The notes beneath the pieces are model-generated. The model had not been told where the DNA came from. It made no database searches and saw only the letters and a program-made list of their open reading frames with translations. From assembly GCA_900543325.1 (NCBI GenBank), contig UQQU01000031.1, positions 1 to 35,492 of the forward strand: 35,492 nt of DNA, read 5' to 3'. A program made the translations under genes and the position numbers. Below, in pieces: positions 8,091 to 15,010 of this stretch. The stretch comes from an uncultured Clostridium sp. GTDB taxonomy: Bacteria; Bacillota; Clostridia; Clostridiales; Clostridiaceae. Position 1 is the first letter of the stretch, and the number at the start of each line of letters is the position of its first letter.

Positions 8091-8125
8091 CACTAAATTA
8101 ATTAGTATAAAGGGAGTGAGAGGTT

Positions 8126-9637
8126 ATGGAGCTTAGGCCTTATCAAAAGGAAATTATAGATATAATTGATAATTTGAATAGTGGAAGTTATTTAGTTCAG
8201 CTAGCAACAGGTTTAGGAAAGACAGTTACCTTTGCTAATATAAAAAGAAAAGGAAGAGTTCTTATTTTAGCTCATAGAGAAGAATTAGTAACTCAACCTA
8301 TTAAATATTATAACATACCAGTTGGTATAGAAATGAGAGAATTAAAGTCAAATGGAGAAGAAGTTGTTATAGCTTCAGTTCAAAGTTTAGTTCGTAGATT
8401 AAATAAGTTTAATAAAGATGATTTTGATATGATTATTACTGATGAATGTCATCACAGTATAGCAAAATCTTATAGAAAAATTTATGATTACTTTAATTAT
8501 AGATTGCACATAGGTTTTACAGCAACTCCCAATAGAGGAGATGGTAAAAGTCTTGATGGAATTTTTGATAGCATTATTTATGAAAAAGATATAAGGTGGG
8601 CTATTGAAAATAAATATCTTTGTGATATTCATTGTATGAGAGTTAATATTGATTATGATATTTCTAAGGTTAAAACAAGACTTGGTGATTATGCTTTAGA
8701 TGATCTTGAAGAGATGATAAATAATGATGATAGTAATAAGAAGGTTGCTTTAGATTATGAGAGATATGCAGAAGGACAAACTTTGATTTTTGGTACTTCT
8801 ATAGCTCATTGTGAAAATATTGCAGCTGAAATAGAAGGAGCAGTAGTTGTAAGTACTAATACTAAAAATAGGGATGAGATTATAAGAAAATTTACAAATA
8901 AAGAAATAAGGGTTCTTGTAAACTGCATGATATTTACTGAAGGTATAGATATGCCTTTAGTTGAAACAATAATAATATGTAGGCCAACAAAAAATAGTTC
9001 ATTATATGCACAGATGGTTGGAAGAGGTCTTAGACTTCATAAAGATAAGGACAAGCTTAATTTAATTGATTTAGTTTGTGTTACTGGGAAGAATAAGCTT
9101 TGCACAGCAGCAAGTTTGTTAGGTTTAAATGTGGATAATTTAGATGATGATGAACTTAAGGAGTTAGATGGTAACTTGCTTGATATTCCAAGGAAAATAA
9201 AAGAATTTGAAAGTCCAAGGCTTTGGATTAAGGAAACTGAAGAGGTGAATCTTTGGGCTAAGGAGAGAAATTATAATTTTCATAATATAAACTGGACAAG
9301 AAGTTTTAATGGTGATTTGATTTTAATTTTGAGAGATATAAGAATTAAGTTACCTTGTCAGGATGAGCTAGGGTATACGGTTTATAATGGAGAAAGAATG
9401 AAGATGCAGGATGCTCTTGATAAGGTATTTAATATATTAAATTTGCATTATCAGGATCAAAGGCCTTTATGGGATTTGTATATAATAAGGAAATGGGGAA
9501 ATGAACCAGCATCTTTTAAGCAGATGGAGTGGATTAAGAAGTATATGGGAAGTAGGGAAATTGGTGATTTAACTAAGGGGGAAGCTCATTATATATTGAA
9601 TAGGTTATTTAATAGTGAGAGTAGTTTGGGGATATAA
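8126..9637 (+). CDS. superfamily 2 DEAD/DEAH-type helicase
   Basis: 503 aa. All main SF2 motifs are present: RPYQKEII (Q-like) at 4-11, Walker A ATGLGKT at 27-33, motif Ia LILAHREE, motif II DECHH at 106-110, motif III TATP at 132-135, motif V TEGIDMP near 273, and motif VI QMVGRGLRLH near 293. Residues about 350-503 form an extra C-terminal region with aromatic, Trp-containing stretches and no family I can name. The ATG follows a good Shine-Dalgarno (agggagtgag). Such helicases are common beside DUF927 and primase-like genes in mobile elements. It is expected to unwind or remodel duplex DNA or RNA at the expense of ATP. It is intact, unlike several neighbours. Confidence 0.9.
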   Translation: MELRPYQKEIIDIIDNLNSGSYLVQLATGLGKTVTFANIKRKGRVLILAHREELVTQPIKYYNIPVGIEMRELKSNGEEVVIASVQSLVRRLNKFNKDDFDMIITDECHHSIAKSYRKIYDYFNYRLHIGFTATPNRGDGKSLDGIFDSIIYEKDIRWAIENKYLCDIHCMRVNIDYDISKVKTRLGDYALDDLEEMINNDDSNKKVALDYERYAEGQTLIFGTSIAHCENIAAEIEGAVVVSTNTKNRDEIIRKFTNKEIRVLVNCMIFTEGIDMPLVETIIICRPTKNSSLYAQMVGRGLRLHKDKDKLNLIDLVCVTGKNKLCTAASLLGLNVDNLDDDELKELDGNLLDIPRKIKEFESPRLWIKETEEVNLWAKERNYNFHNINWTRSFNGDLILILRDIRIKLPCQDELGYTVYNGERMKMQDALDKVFNILNLHYQDQRPLWDLYIIRKWGNEPASFKQMEWIKKYMGSREIGDLTKGEAHYILNRLFNSESSLGI

Positions 9638-9731
9638 AATTTGGTAAAATAATTTTGGGAATGATATGTATAAAATGGGATGTAATGAGATGAAGTGTCA
9701 GGTTTGAGGAGAAGTATTAAATGAAAATAGT

Positions 9732-10013
9732 ATGTTTGGATGGGTTAAAGGTGATAAATTTAATCCTGTAAATATTTATGATGTACTTAAGGATATAAGG
9801 AATCCACTTAATTTAAGTTGTAGTATTTTGTATTGTAATAATTGTGCGGGAAAAGTGGATAATGTTATGTTTAGTGTTTTTAACAAGGGGGTATCGGACT
9901 ATCATTTATCTAGATTGGTGGAGGATAAGGGGTTATCTGAGTATATTGTAGAGAATGAGGCTAATGGATTGTTTGAGGATTATTTAAAGGTTAGAGAGGT
10001 TTTGATTGGATAA
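9732..10013 (+). CDS. small hypothetical protein, 93 aa
   Basis: The frame starts at the ATG at 9732. The nearest Shine-Dalgarno (gaggagaag, 9706-9714) is about 18 bases away and better placed for an ATG at 9721 in another frame that gives only 16 codons. Either the start is poor or the 5' end has changed. The protein has one short cysteine pair (LYCNNCAGK, near residue 35), which could bind metal, and a charged C-terminal half. It follows the helicase by about 95 bases on the same strand and precedes a terminator, so it probably ends the module operon. No family recognised. Confidence 0.5.
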   Translation: MFGWVKGDKFNPVNIYDVLKDIRNPLNLSCSILYCNNCAGKVDNVMFSVFNKGVSDYHLSRLVEDKGLSEYIVENEANGLFEDYLKVREVLIG

Positions 10014-10049
10014 AGAGTTAATGGGAGCTTCAAGATTTTGAAGTTCATG

Positions 10050-10083
10050 ATAACAGTTAGTTTTGTGCTAGCTGTTATTTTTT
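10050..10083 (+). terminator. rho-independent terminator
   Basis: Stem ataacagttag / ctagctgttat (10050-10060, 10068-10078; one G-U pair) with a run of T. It ends the replication-like module. Its left arm recurs before repeat copy 1. Confidence 0.75.
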
Positions 10084-10089
10084 GAACTT

Positions 10090-10134
10090 CAAAGCCTACG
10101 GGAGCCCTTGAGAGGGGCGAAATCGCCCTCTTGA
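10090..10134 (+). repeat. hairpin repeat, copy 6 (divergent core)
   Basis: Divergent core: cctacgggagcccttgagaggggcg then aaatcgccctcttgat. The stem is kept by compensating changes (gaggggcga / tcgccctc), and the terminal word has become TTGAT. Confidence 0.65.
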
Positions 10135-10150
10135 TACAATAGAGGCAGAG

Positions 10151-10175
10151 GAAGGGCTGAAGTCACTATCTTGCT
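10151..10175 (+). repeat. hairpin repeat, 3' fragment
   Basis: gaagggctgaagtcactatc followed by TTGCT resembles the last 25 bases of the repeat core. It lies 15 bases after copy 6 and is partial. Confidence 0.5.
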
Positions 10176-10190
10176 TTAAATTGAGAAAAA

Positions 10191-10547
10191 TTATAGTTTT
10201 CTTAAGTTTTCAACATCAGAAGTAGTTAATCCGGTTTTTAAGGCAATAGTTTCATTATCAAGAATATCTAATAAATTTTTGGCGATAGCTATTTTTTCTT
10301 CTTTTTTACCTTCTTCTCGGCCTTCTTCTCTACCTTTTTTTAGCCCTTTTTCTATGCCTTTTCTTTCCACTGCATTTAATTCACTTATTTTATCCCTTAA
10401 AGAATTAGCTCTCATATCATATAATTCTCTTTGAGTACTGTCATTATTCATTCTTATAAGTTCATCTTTTGCTTGTCGTATTTCTTCTATACTTAGTTCT
10501 AAACTTCTAACCTTTTTACTTTGAGGGGCTAATAAACATTTACTCAT
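10191..10547 (-). pseudogene. C-terminal fragment of an Rpn-like PD-(D/E)XK nuclease/transposase-family protein
   Basis: 118 aa starting MSKCLLAPQSKKVRSLELS, continuing with EIRQAKDELIRMNNDSTQRE and a charged repeat region (ERKGIEKGLKKGREEGREEG), ending in a helical tail. This matches the C-terminal third of Rpn/YhgA-like proteins (usually near 300 aa), whose N-terminal part holds the nuclease. The nuclease domain is absent. An ATG preceded by gaggtg (reverse strand, near 10553) could let the tail be translated alone. The missing 5' end lies toward repeat copy 7, so truncation beside a repeat is likely. A short stand-alone regulator is possible but less likely. Confidence 0.65.
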
Positions 10548-10631
10548 ATTTCACCTCAATATTATTAGTTATATACATATATTATATATCTTGAATATCT
10601 ATTTATAAATAAAAATTCAGTATGATTTTTA

Positions 10632-10833
10632 TAAACAGCAGTTGGATTAATTGAAAATTAAAAGGATTTTGGCTTGAGGCATCTATTATTTTATCCTAAT
10701 ATCAATAAAAAGCTCCAGAAATGTGGCTTTTTAACAAAAAACGGAAACAAAGTCTATGCTAAACAGAAACTTGTCTCTGAAAAATTTTAGAACCCCTGAG
10801 AGTTCTTGAGAGGGACGAAGTCACTCTCTTGCT
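10632..10833 (+). repeat. hairpin repeat, copy 7 (full-length form)
   Basis: Matches copy 4 across its full length with few changes (cttgaggcatc for cttgatgcatc; cccctgagag for the perfect palindrome). The stem gagagggac-gaa-gtcactctc and TTGCT are intact. The bases just to the left (ttcagtatgattttt) match those left of copy 5. The right edge is flush with the tail of a PD-(D/E)XK gene. Confidence 0.9.
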
Positions 10834-10834
10834 C

Positions 10835-10885
10835 TGTTATGATTCTAAGAGTAAGAGTCATAGTTGTAGAATAGAAAAAATATAA
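10835..10885 (+). pseudogene. last 16 codons of a PD-(D/E)XK nuclease-type gene
   Basis: Immediately after repeat copy 7 the frame reads CYDSKSKSHSCRIEKI and stops. The pseudogene at 267-1581 ends CYDSKTKKHSCKIERIQ. The two are clearly homologous, so everything upstream of this tail has been replaced by the repeat. No start codon is available. Confidence 0.8.
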
Positions 10886-11036
10886 TCAAGAGATTTACTA
10901 CCTAGAAAAATCATGCCAAGGATAATCATTTTATTAAATTGTTGATGCAATTAATCGAATTGAGGAAGCTTGCATTTGGGATTAAGAATATGTTTAATTA
11001 TGAGGAGAGGAAGTAATGTCTATCCTCCACCATGAA
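10886..11036. other. intergenic, probable coding remnants
   Basis: Short broken frames such as LMQLIELRKLAFGIKNM (about 10943-10993) suggest a decayed 3' end. Nothing intact. Confidence 0.35.
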
Positions 11037-11076
11037 ACCTTCGACAATACAGAAAATGTGTTGTCGAGGGTTTTTT
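11037..11076 (+). terminator. rho-independent terminator
   Basis: Stem accttcgacaataca / tgtgttgtcgagggt (11037-11051, 11057-11071) with G-U pairs, loop gaaaa, then T6. It isolates the restriction-modification locus from the repeat region. Confidence 0.85.
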
Positions 11077-11221
11077 ATTTTATAATTAAGTTATAAATTG
11101 ATATCGTCATAAATAAAGCCAGCTTTAATAAATAAAAATATAGTTCTTTAGTATTAAGAATTAATACAATGGTAATCAGTGATAATAAAAAGATATATAT
11201 ATAATTAGTGAATTATATAAG

Positions 11222-11250
11222 TTGATACTATAAAATAACTATGTTATTCT
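11222..11250 (+). promoter_or_regulatory. predicted sigma-A-type promoter of the methyltransferase operon
   Basis: TTGATA (11222-11227), 17-base spacer, TATTCT (11245-11250). It lies about 20 bases before the start codon, so the leader is very short. A Shine-Dalgarno (gaggtg, 11259-11264) follows. Prediction from consensus only. Confidence 0.45.
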
Positions 11251-11269
11251 AATAAAATGAGGTGAGAAA

Positions 11270-12364
11270 ATGGAATCATTATTAAATTTAATAGATGAAA
11301 AAAAAGAAGTTTTAAAAACAGCTCAAGTAATGGAGTTTTTAGGAATTAGTAAACATAAATTAAATAAGCTAATTAAAGATGGGAAAATAAATGTACATAA
11401 AAATGAAAAGAATAGAAATGAATTTTATAAGAATGAAATAGAGAGATATAAAGAGGAACATGGAGATAGTTTAGAGCCTACAGTAGATGCTAGAAATAAT
11501 TTAAATGATCTTACAGGAAAAGAATGGTTACCTGAAACTAAGAGCTTTTGGTATCAAAAAGGATTAGGAGCTAGTCATCCTCATGCTCAAATAGAAAAGC
11601 AACATCCAGCACCATTTTCATTTCAAGATGTACAAAGATTAGTATTGTTTTTTACTAAAAAAGGTCAAAAAGTATTAGATCCATTTAGTGGAACAGGGTC
11701 AACTATTAAGGCATGTGCTCTCTCTGAACGTATTGGGGTAGGGATTGAATTATCAACTCATTGGTTTGATTTATCAAAACATAGAATTGAATATGAAGTA
11801 GGTGAAGGTGAATCATTAAGACATATTTTTATCAACCAAGACTGTAGAGAAGCCTTAGATGAAATGGAACATAATAGTATTGATTTGGTTGTAACAAGTC
11901 CACCTTATTGGTCTATCCTAAATAAAAAAATAGACCATAAAACTAAAAAAAGAGTAGAAGAGGGATTAGCAACAAATTACTCTGATGATAAGAAAGATTT
12001 AGCTAATATAGATGATTATCAAGAGTTTTTAGATGAGTTAAAAGATGTATTTATAAAAAGTGCAAAAGTATTAAAAGACAATAAATATATGTGCATTATT
12101 GTATCAGATTTTAGAAATCAATCAGAATTTGTAAGTTTTCATAGCGATATTATTCAAATTATGAATAAATGTGAAATAGATAATAAACATGAATTAATGT
12201 TACAGGGGGTAAAGGTATTATTACAAAATCATAAAAGCTTACTACCTTATGGATATCCTTTCGCGTATGTTGAAAATATACATCATCAATATATTTTGAT
12301 ATTTAAAAAACAAGCAAAAAAAGTTAAAAAGAAGGCTAAGGATAAAAATAAGGAGGTAAATTGA
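11270..12364 (+). CDS. DNA methyltransferase with N-terminal helix-turn-helix (R-M system)
   Basis: 364 aa. Residues 12-62 look like an excisionase/MerR-like helix-turn-helix (LKTAQVMEFLGISKHKLNKL), which may bind DNA for targeting or autoregulation. Residues about 95-360 form the methyltransferase: SAM-binding motif I VLDPFSGTGS at 135-144 precedes catalytic motif IV TSPPYW at 209-214. SPPY is usual in N4-cytosine enzymes and also seen in some N6-adenine enzymes, so the target base is uncertain. The second methyltransferase starts 4 bases after this stop, and the restriction genes lie beyond it on the opposite strand. Two unlike methyltransferases suggest an asymmetric target with one enzyme per strand. 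Expected to protect host DNA from the nuclease at 13952-16751. Confidence 0.88.
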   Translation: MESLLNLIDEKKEVLKTAQVMEFLGISKHKLNKLIKDGKINVHKNEKNRNEFYKNEIERYKEEHGDSLEPTVDARNNLNDLTGKEWLPETKSFWYQKGLGASHPHAQIEKQHPAPFSFQDVQRLVLFFTKKGQKVLDPFSGTGSTIKACALSERIGVGIELSTHWFDLSKHRIEYEVGEGESLRHIFINQDCREALDEMEHNSIDLVVTSPPYWSILNKKIDHKTKKRVEEGLATNYSDDKKDLANIDDYQEFLDELKDVFIKSAKVLKDNKYMCIIVSDFRNQSEFVSFHSDIIQIMNKCEIDNKHELMLQGVKVLLQNHKSLLPYGYPFAYVENIHHQYILIFKKQAKKVKKKAKDKNKEVN

Positions 12365-12368
12365 TAAT

Positions 12369-13196
12369 ATGGATTGGGAGTATAATAGAATATATCAAGG
12401 AAATTGTGATGATATATTACCTAAAATGATAAATAATGGTTTGAAATTTGACTTAATTCTAACGGACCCACCATATAACTTAAAAAAAGATTTTGGAAAT
12501 GATAGTGATAATTTGACGTTACCTCAGTTTGTTGAGATAAATAAGCAAAGATTATCATTATGCAAAGAGTTACTTAATAAGAATGGAAGTATAATTTGGT
12601 TTGGAATTCATCATTATATTTGCTTTATTCAATGTATTATGTATGAATTAGGATTATTCTATAGAAGAATGAATATATGGAGATATGAGAATGGTTTTTC
12701 ACGTTCTAAAAAAGTGCCTCAGGCACAGTATGAACCATTTTTATGGTTTTCAAAATCAGATAAAAAATGGACTTATAATGTAGATGATGTTAGAGTACCG
12801 TATAAAAGCCAAGAAAGATTAAAAAATCCAGTATATTATAAAAATTCAAGGGGAGAAACGAAGGAATGGAGACCTAATCCATTAGGCGCAATGAGAAGTG
12901 ATATTTGGGAATTTCCAACATTAGCTGGAAAAACATTTAAGAATGAAAGAACTGAACATCCAACTCAAAAGCCAGAGAGTTTAATTACAGAGCTCATAAA
13001 AGCATTTTGTCCTAAAAATAAAGAAGGATTATATGAAGGGATTATACTAGACCCATTTCATGGTTCAGGAACATTAGGTGTTTGTTGTGAGAAATTAAAT
13101 AAGCAAGGTCATAAAATAAAATGGATTGGTATAGAGATAGAAGAAAAATGGGTTTCAATAGGAAAAGATAGAATAGATGCTATAGACAAAGAATAG
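12369..13196 (+). CDS. beta-class N6-adenine DNA methyltransferase (R-M system)
   Basis: 275 aa. Motif IV TDPPYN at 32-37 comes first, then a variable target-recognition region (about 60-190), EHPTQKP, and SAM-binding motif I ILDPFHGSGTLG at 226-237. This order is the beta class typical of N6-adenine methyltransferases of the HinfI/MboII kind. Length is normal and no motif is missing. It is 4 bases downstream of the first methyltransferase, so the two are co-transcribed, and it is followed at once by a terminator. The DPPY and SPPY pair suggests that the two strands of an asymmetric site are methylated by different enzymes. Confidence 0.92.
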   Translation: MDWEYNRIYQGNCDDILPKMINNGLKFDLILTDPPYNLKKDFGNDSDNLTLPQFVEINKQRLSLCKELLNKNGSIIWFGIHHYICFIQCIMYELGLFYRRMNIWRYENGFSRSKKVPQAQYEPFLWFSKSDKKWTYNVDDVRVPYKSQERLKNPVYYKNSRGETKEWRPNPLGAMRSDIWEFPTLAGKTFKNERTEHPTQKPESLITELIKAFCPKNKEGLYEGIILDPFHGSGTLGVCCEKLNKQGHKIKWIGIEIEEKWVSIGKDRIDAIDKE

Positions 13197-13221
13197 GGCA
13201 ATATTGAATTGCTCTATTTTT
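13195..13221 (+). terminator. rho-independent terminator of the methyltransferase operon
   Basis: Stem agggcaat / attgctct (13195-13202, 13208-13215) with one G-U pair, followed by atttttgtt. It overlaps the stop codon. Confidence 0.75.
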
Positions 13222-13230
13222 GTTGTATTT

Positions 13231-13945
13231 AGAATACCACAGGTTCAATCTGTGGTTCCGTAAGGCTTGTAGCAGTGAGTAGAAATAAAAAAACTCCATT
13301 GTAAAATTATAGTAGGTTTACCGACCATAACTATAATACAAGGAGGTGTCCAATATAGATAATATTAGTTTAGCACATAGTAAATGGAACTGTAAATATC
13401 ACATAGTATTCGCACCAAAGTATAGAAGGCAAATTATTTATGGAAAAATAAAAGCTGATATAGGAGCAATATTAAGAAAATTATGTGATGAAAAAGGTGT
13501 AGAAATAATAAAAGCAAATGCATGTAAAGATCATATACATATGCTTGTTAGTATACCACCCAAATTAAGTGTTTCGCAATTTATGGGATATTTAAAAGGA
13601 AAAAGCTCGTTAATGATATTTGACCGACATGCAGATTTAAAATATAAATATGGAAATAGGCAGTTTTGGTGTAAGGGATATTATATTGATACAGTAGGAA
13701 GAAATAAAAAAGTAATAAAAGAATATATAAAAAATCAAATTCAAGAGGATTTAGATTATGAATGAATGAGTTTAAAAGAAAATATAGACTTATTTACAGG
13801 TGATCTGATAGAAAAAGGCAAATAATAAAATTCCTTTAGAGGTGGCCAGAAAAAATATGCGGTTGGCAAACCGTTCGACGTGCGAGTAGCCAGCCAGTAG
13901 TAGAGCTTTATAGGTGCAGGGCAAACCACCCGTTTGACGGGTGGC
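13231..13945 (+). mobile_element. IS200/IS605-type insertion sequence, damaged
   Basis: The left end starts near 13231 (agaatacc) and has the hairpin ccacaggttcaatctgtgg (13238-13256) expected of a subterminal IS200 end. The right end has the hairpin ccacccgtttgacgggtgg (13927-13945). A single Y1-transposase frame lies between; no TnpB is present. The left end resembles a second copy at 17243. The right-end hairpin falls just after the stop codon of the convergent restriction gene and may also serve as its terminator. Exact outer boundaries are uncertain because this family makes no target duplication. Confidence 0.75.
13355..13825 (+). pseudogene. tnpA: IS200-type Y1 transposase TnpA, start codon and C-terminus mutated
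   Basis: The frame encodes a Y1 HUH transposase: SLAHSKWNCKYHIVFAPKY at the N-terminus, the HUH motif DHIHMLV near residue 70, and the Tyr helix region (YYIDTVGRN, near 114). Alignment with the second copy (ATG at 17363) puts the original start at 13355, which is now ATA. A GTG at 13346 overlaps the Shine-Dalgarno and is a doubtful substitute. At 13763-13765 a TGA stops the frame, after which the same frame continues with MSLKENIDLFTGDLIEKGK, typical of the family C-terminus, to TAA at 13823. TGG to TGA would explain the stop. With GTG and the TGA, a 139-aa product missing about 20 residues is possible. I expect it to be inactive or weak. Confidence 0.75.
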
Positions 13946-13951
13946 CTTGAT

Positions 13952-15010
13952 TTATTTATTAACTTCAAGAATTGAGTTACAACCGATACTTAAATTTATA
14001 TTTCTATCTAATATGAGTTTAATTGAATTTCGAATAGATAAATTATCACAGTCTGCATAAAAATCATGAGATATTATATCTACTCTTTGTAAGTTCCAGA
14101 GTATTAATAATAATGCGCCGAGAGAGATAGAATTAATTTTTATATTTAATACTTGTTTAATATCTTGTATCACCCTCCAATATTCACTTCTTGTATTTGG
14201 AAATTCTAAGCTTACAATTAGCGGATATATTGAACTACAATCATTTGAATATCTAGAGCATATTACAGCAATATCATCTAAAATATTCCTAGGAGAATTT
14301 AATAAATCACTACCAAATTCTATTTCGCACACGCCTAATTGTGAAGAGTTACTTAGCAGGCCATCCATTCTAAAGTTGTTATCGCCTGTCTTACTTGAAT
14401 TGTAAGTTGTACCTAATGACAATAATATATTTCTAACAAATACGTTAGGAAGGTTGCTATCTATTTTATTTAGTTTAAATATATCTTTGTAAATCTTATT
14501 CATAACTAAATCGCTTTCAGCAATAAGAGTACCTTCATATTTTAAGCCATTTATAATATTTAAAGCATTATTAAATTCATCAAAACTTACAGTAGTATAA
14601 TGCGATTTATCATTGTCCACTATTTTTGTATTTATTATTGCAGAACCATTCTTTATATAAATAGCTTTAGTAGGACATCTAAAGGCACAAATACCACAAC
14701 CAATACATTTGCTAGTATCTATTACAGGTGTAGAATTATCTTTATCAATAGATATAGCATTAGCAGGGCAAATGATATTATTAGTATTATAAGCACAATC
14801 AGGTAATGCTTTCAATTTAAGCTCTGCTTTAGAAAATTTATAGCAAGGTGCATTAGGACATTTTAAACATGATGAAAAAACAGTACTTCCATCATTAAAA
14901 TGAATGGTAGCTGGTTGAGAAGGCACTACTTTAATCTTATCTATTGAACTTAAATTATTTATAGAAAGTGGGTTTACTTTATTTATTTTTTGTTTCAAAA
15001 CATTATACAT
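13952..15010 (-). CDS. ferredoxin-like Fe-S protein fused to a restriction-nuclease-like domain (R-M subunit)
   Basis: 352 aa. Residues about 40-120 are a ferredoxin-like domain: C48-x2-C51-x4-C56, C81-P (NIICPANAISID), then C102-x2-C105-x2-C108-x3-C112-P. This gives eight cysteines in the bacterial two-[4Fe-4S] pattern, with an insertion between the third and fourth. Residues about 190-345 align by eye with the nuclease domain of the adjacent 582-aa protein: NNFRMDGLL, CEIEFGSDLLN, VICSRY, EFPNTRSEYWRVIQDIKQ. The catalytic triplet would be D216, E229, E231 (ExE in place of ExK, as in BamHI). Its ATG overlaps the preceding stop by 8 bases, so it is translationally coupled. I infer a second subunit of a heterodimeric endonuclease. 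The cluster might be structural or redox-sensing. An independent redox protein is unlikely given the shared domain. Confidence 0.7.
   Translation of the reverse strand: MYNVLKQKINKVNPLSINNLSSIDKIKVVPSQPATIHFNDGSTVFSSCLKCPNAPCYKFSKAELKLKALPDCAYNTNNIICPANAISIDKDNSTPVIDTSKCIGCGICAFRCPTKAIYIKNGSAIINTKIVDNDKSHYTTVSFDEFNNALNIINGLKYEGTLIAESDLVMNKIYKDIFKLNKIDSNLPNVFVRNILLSLGTTYNSSKTGDNNFRMDGLLSNSSQLGVCEIEFGSDLLNSPRNILDDIAVICSRYSNDCSSIYPLIVSLEFPNTRSEYWRVIQDIKQVLNIKINSISLGALLLILWNLQRVDIISHDFYADCDNLSIRNSIKLILDRNINLSIGCNSILEVNK

Noticed and set aside
5290..10013. Calling the module a prophage or P4-like satellite
   Set aside because: No integrase, structural or lysis genes are seen; resemblance rests on gene types and one motif copy recalled from memory.
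91..10833. Hairpin repeats as a CRISPR array or integron attC sites
   Set aside because: Copies are scattered, irregularly spaced and separated by gene remnants, not by uniform spacers. No cas or integron-type integrase gene is present and the core lacks attC-type R/L boxes.
14600..14806. Small forward-strand frame inside the Fe-S gene
   Set aside because: Shadow of the reverse-strand gene with no ribosome site.
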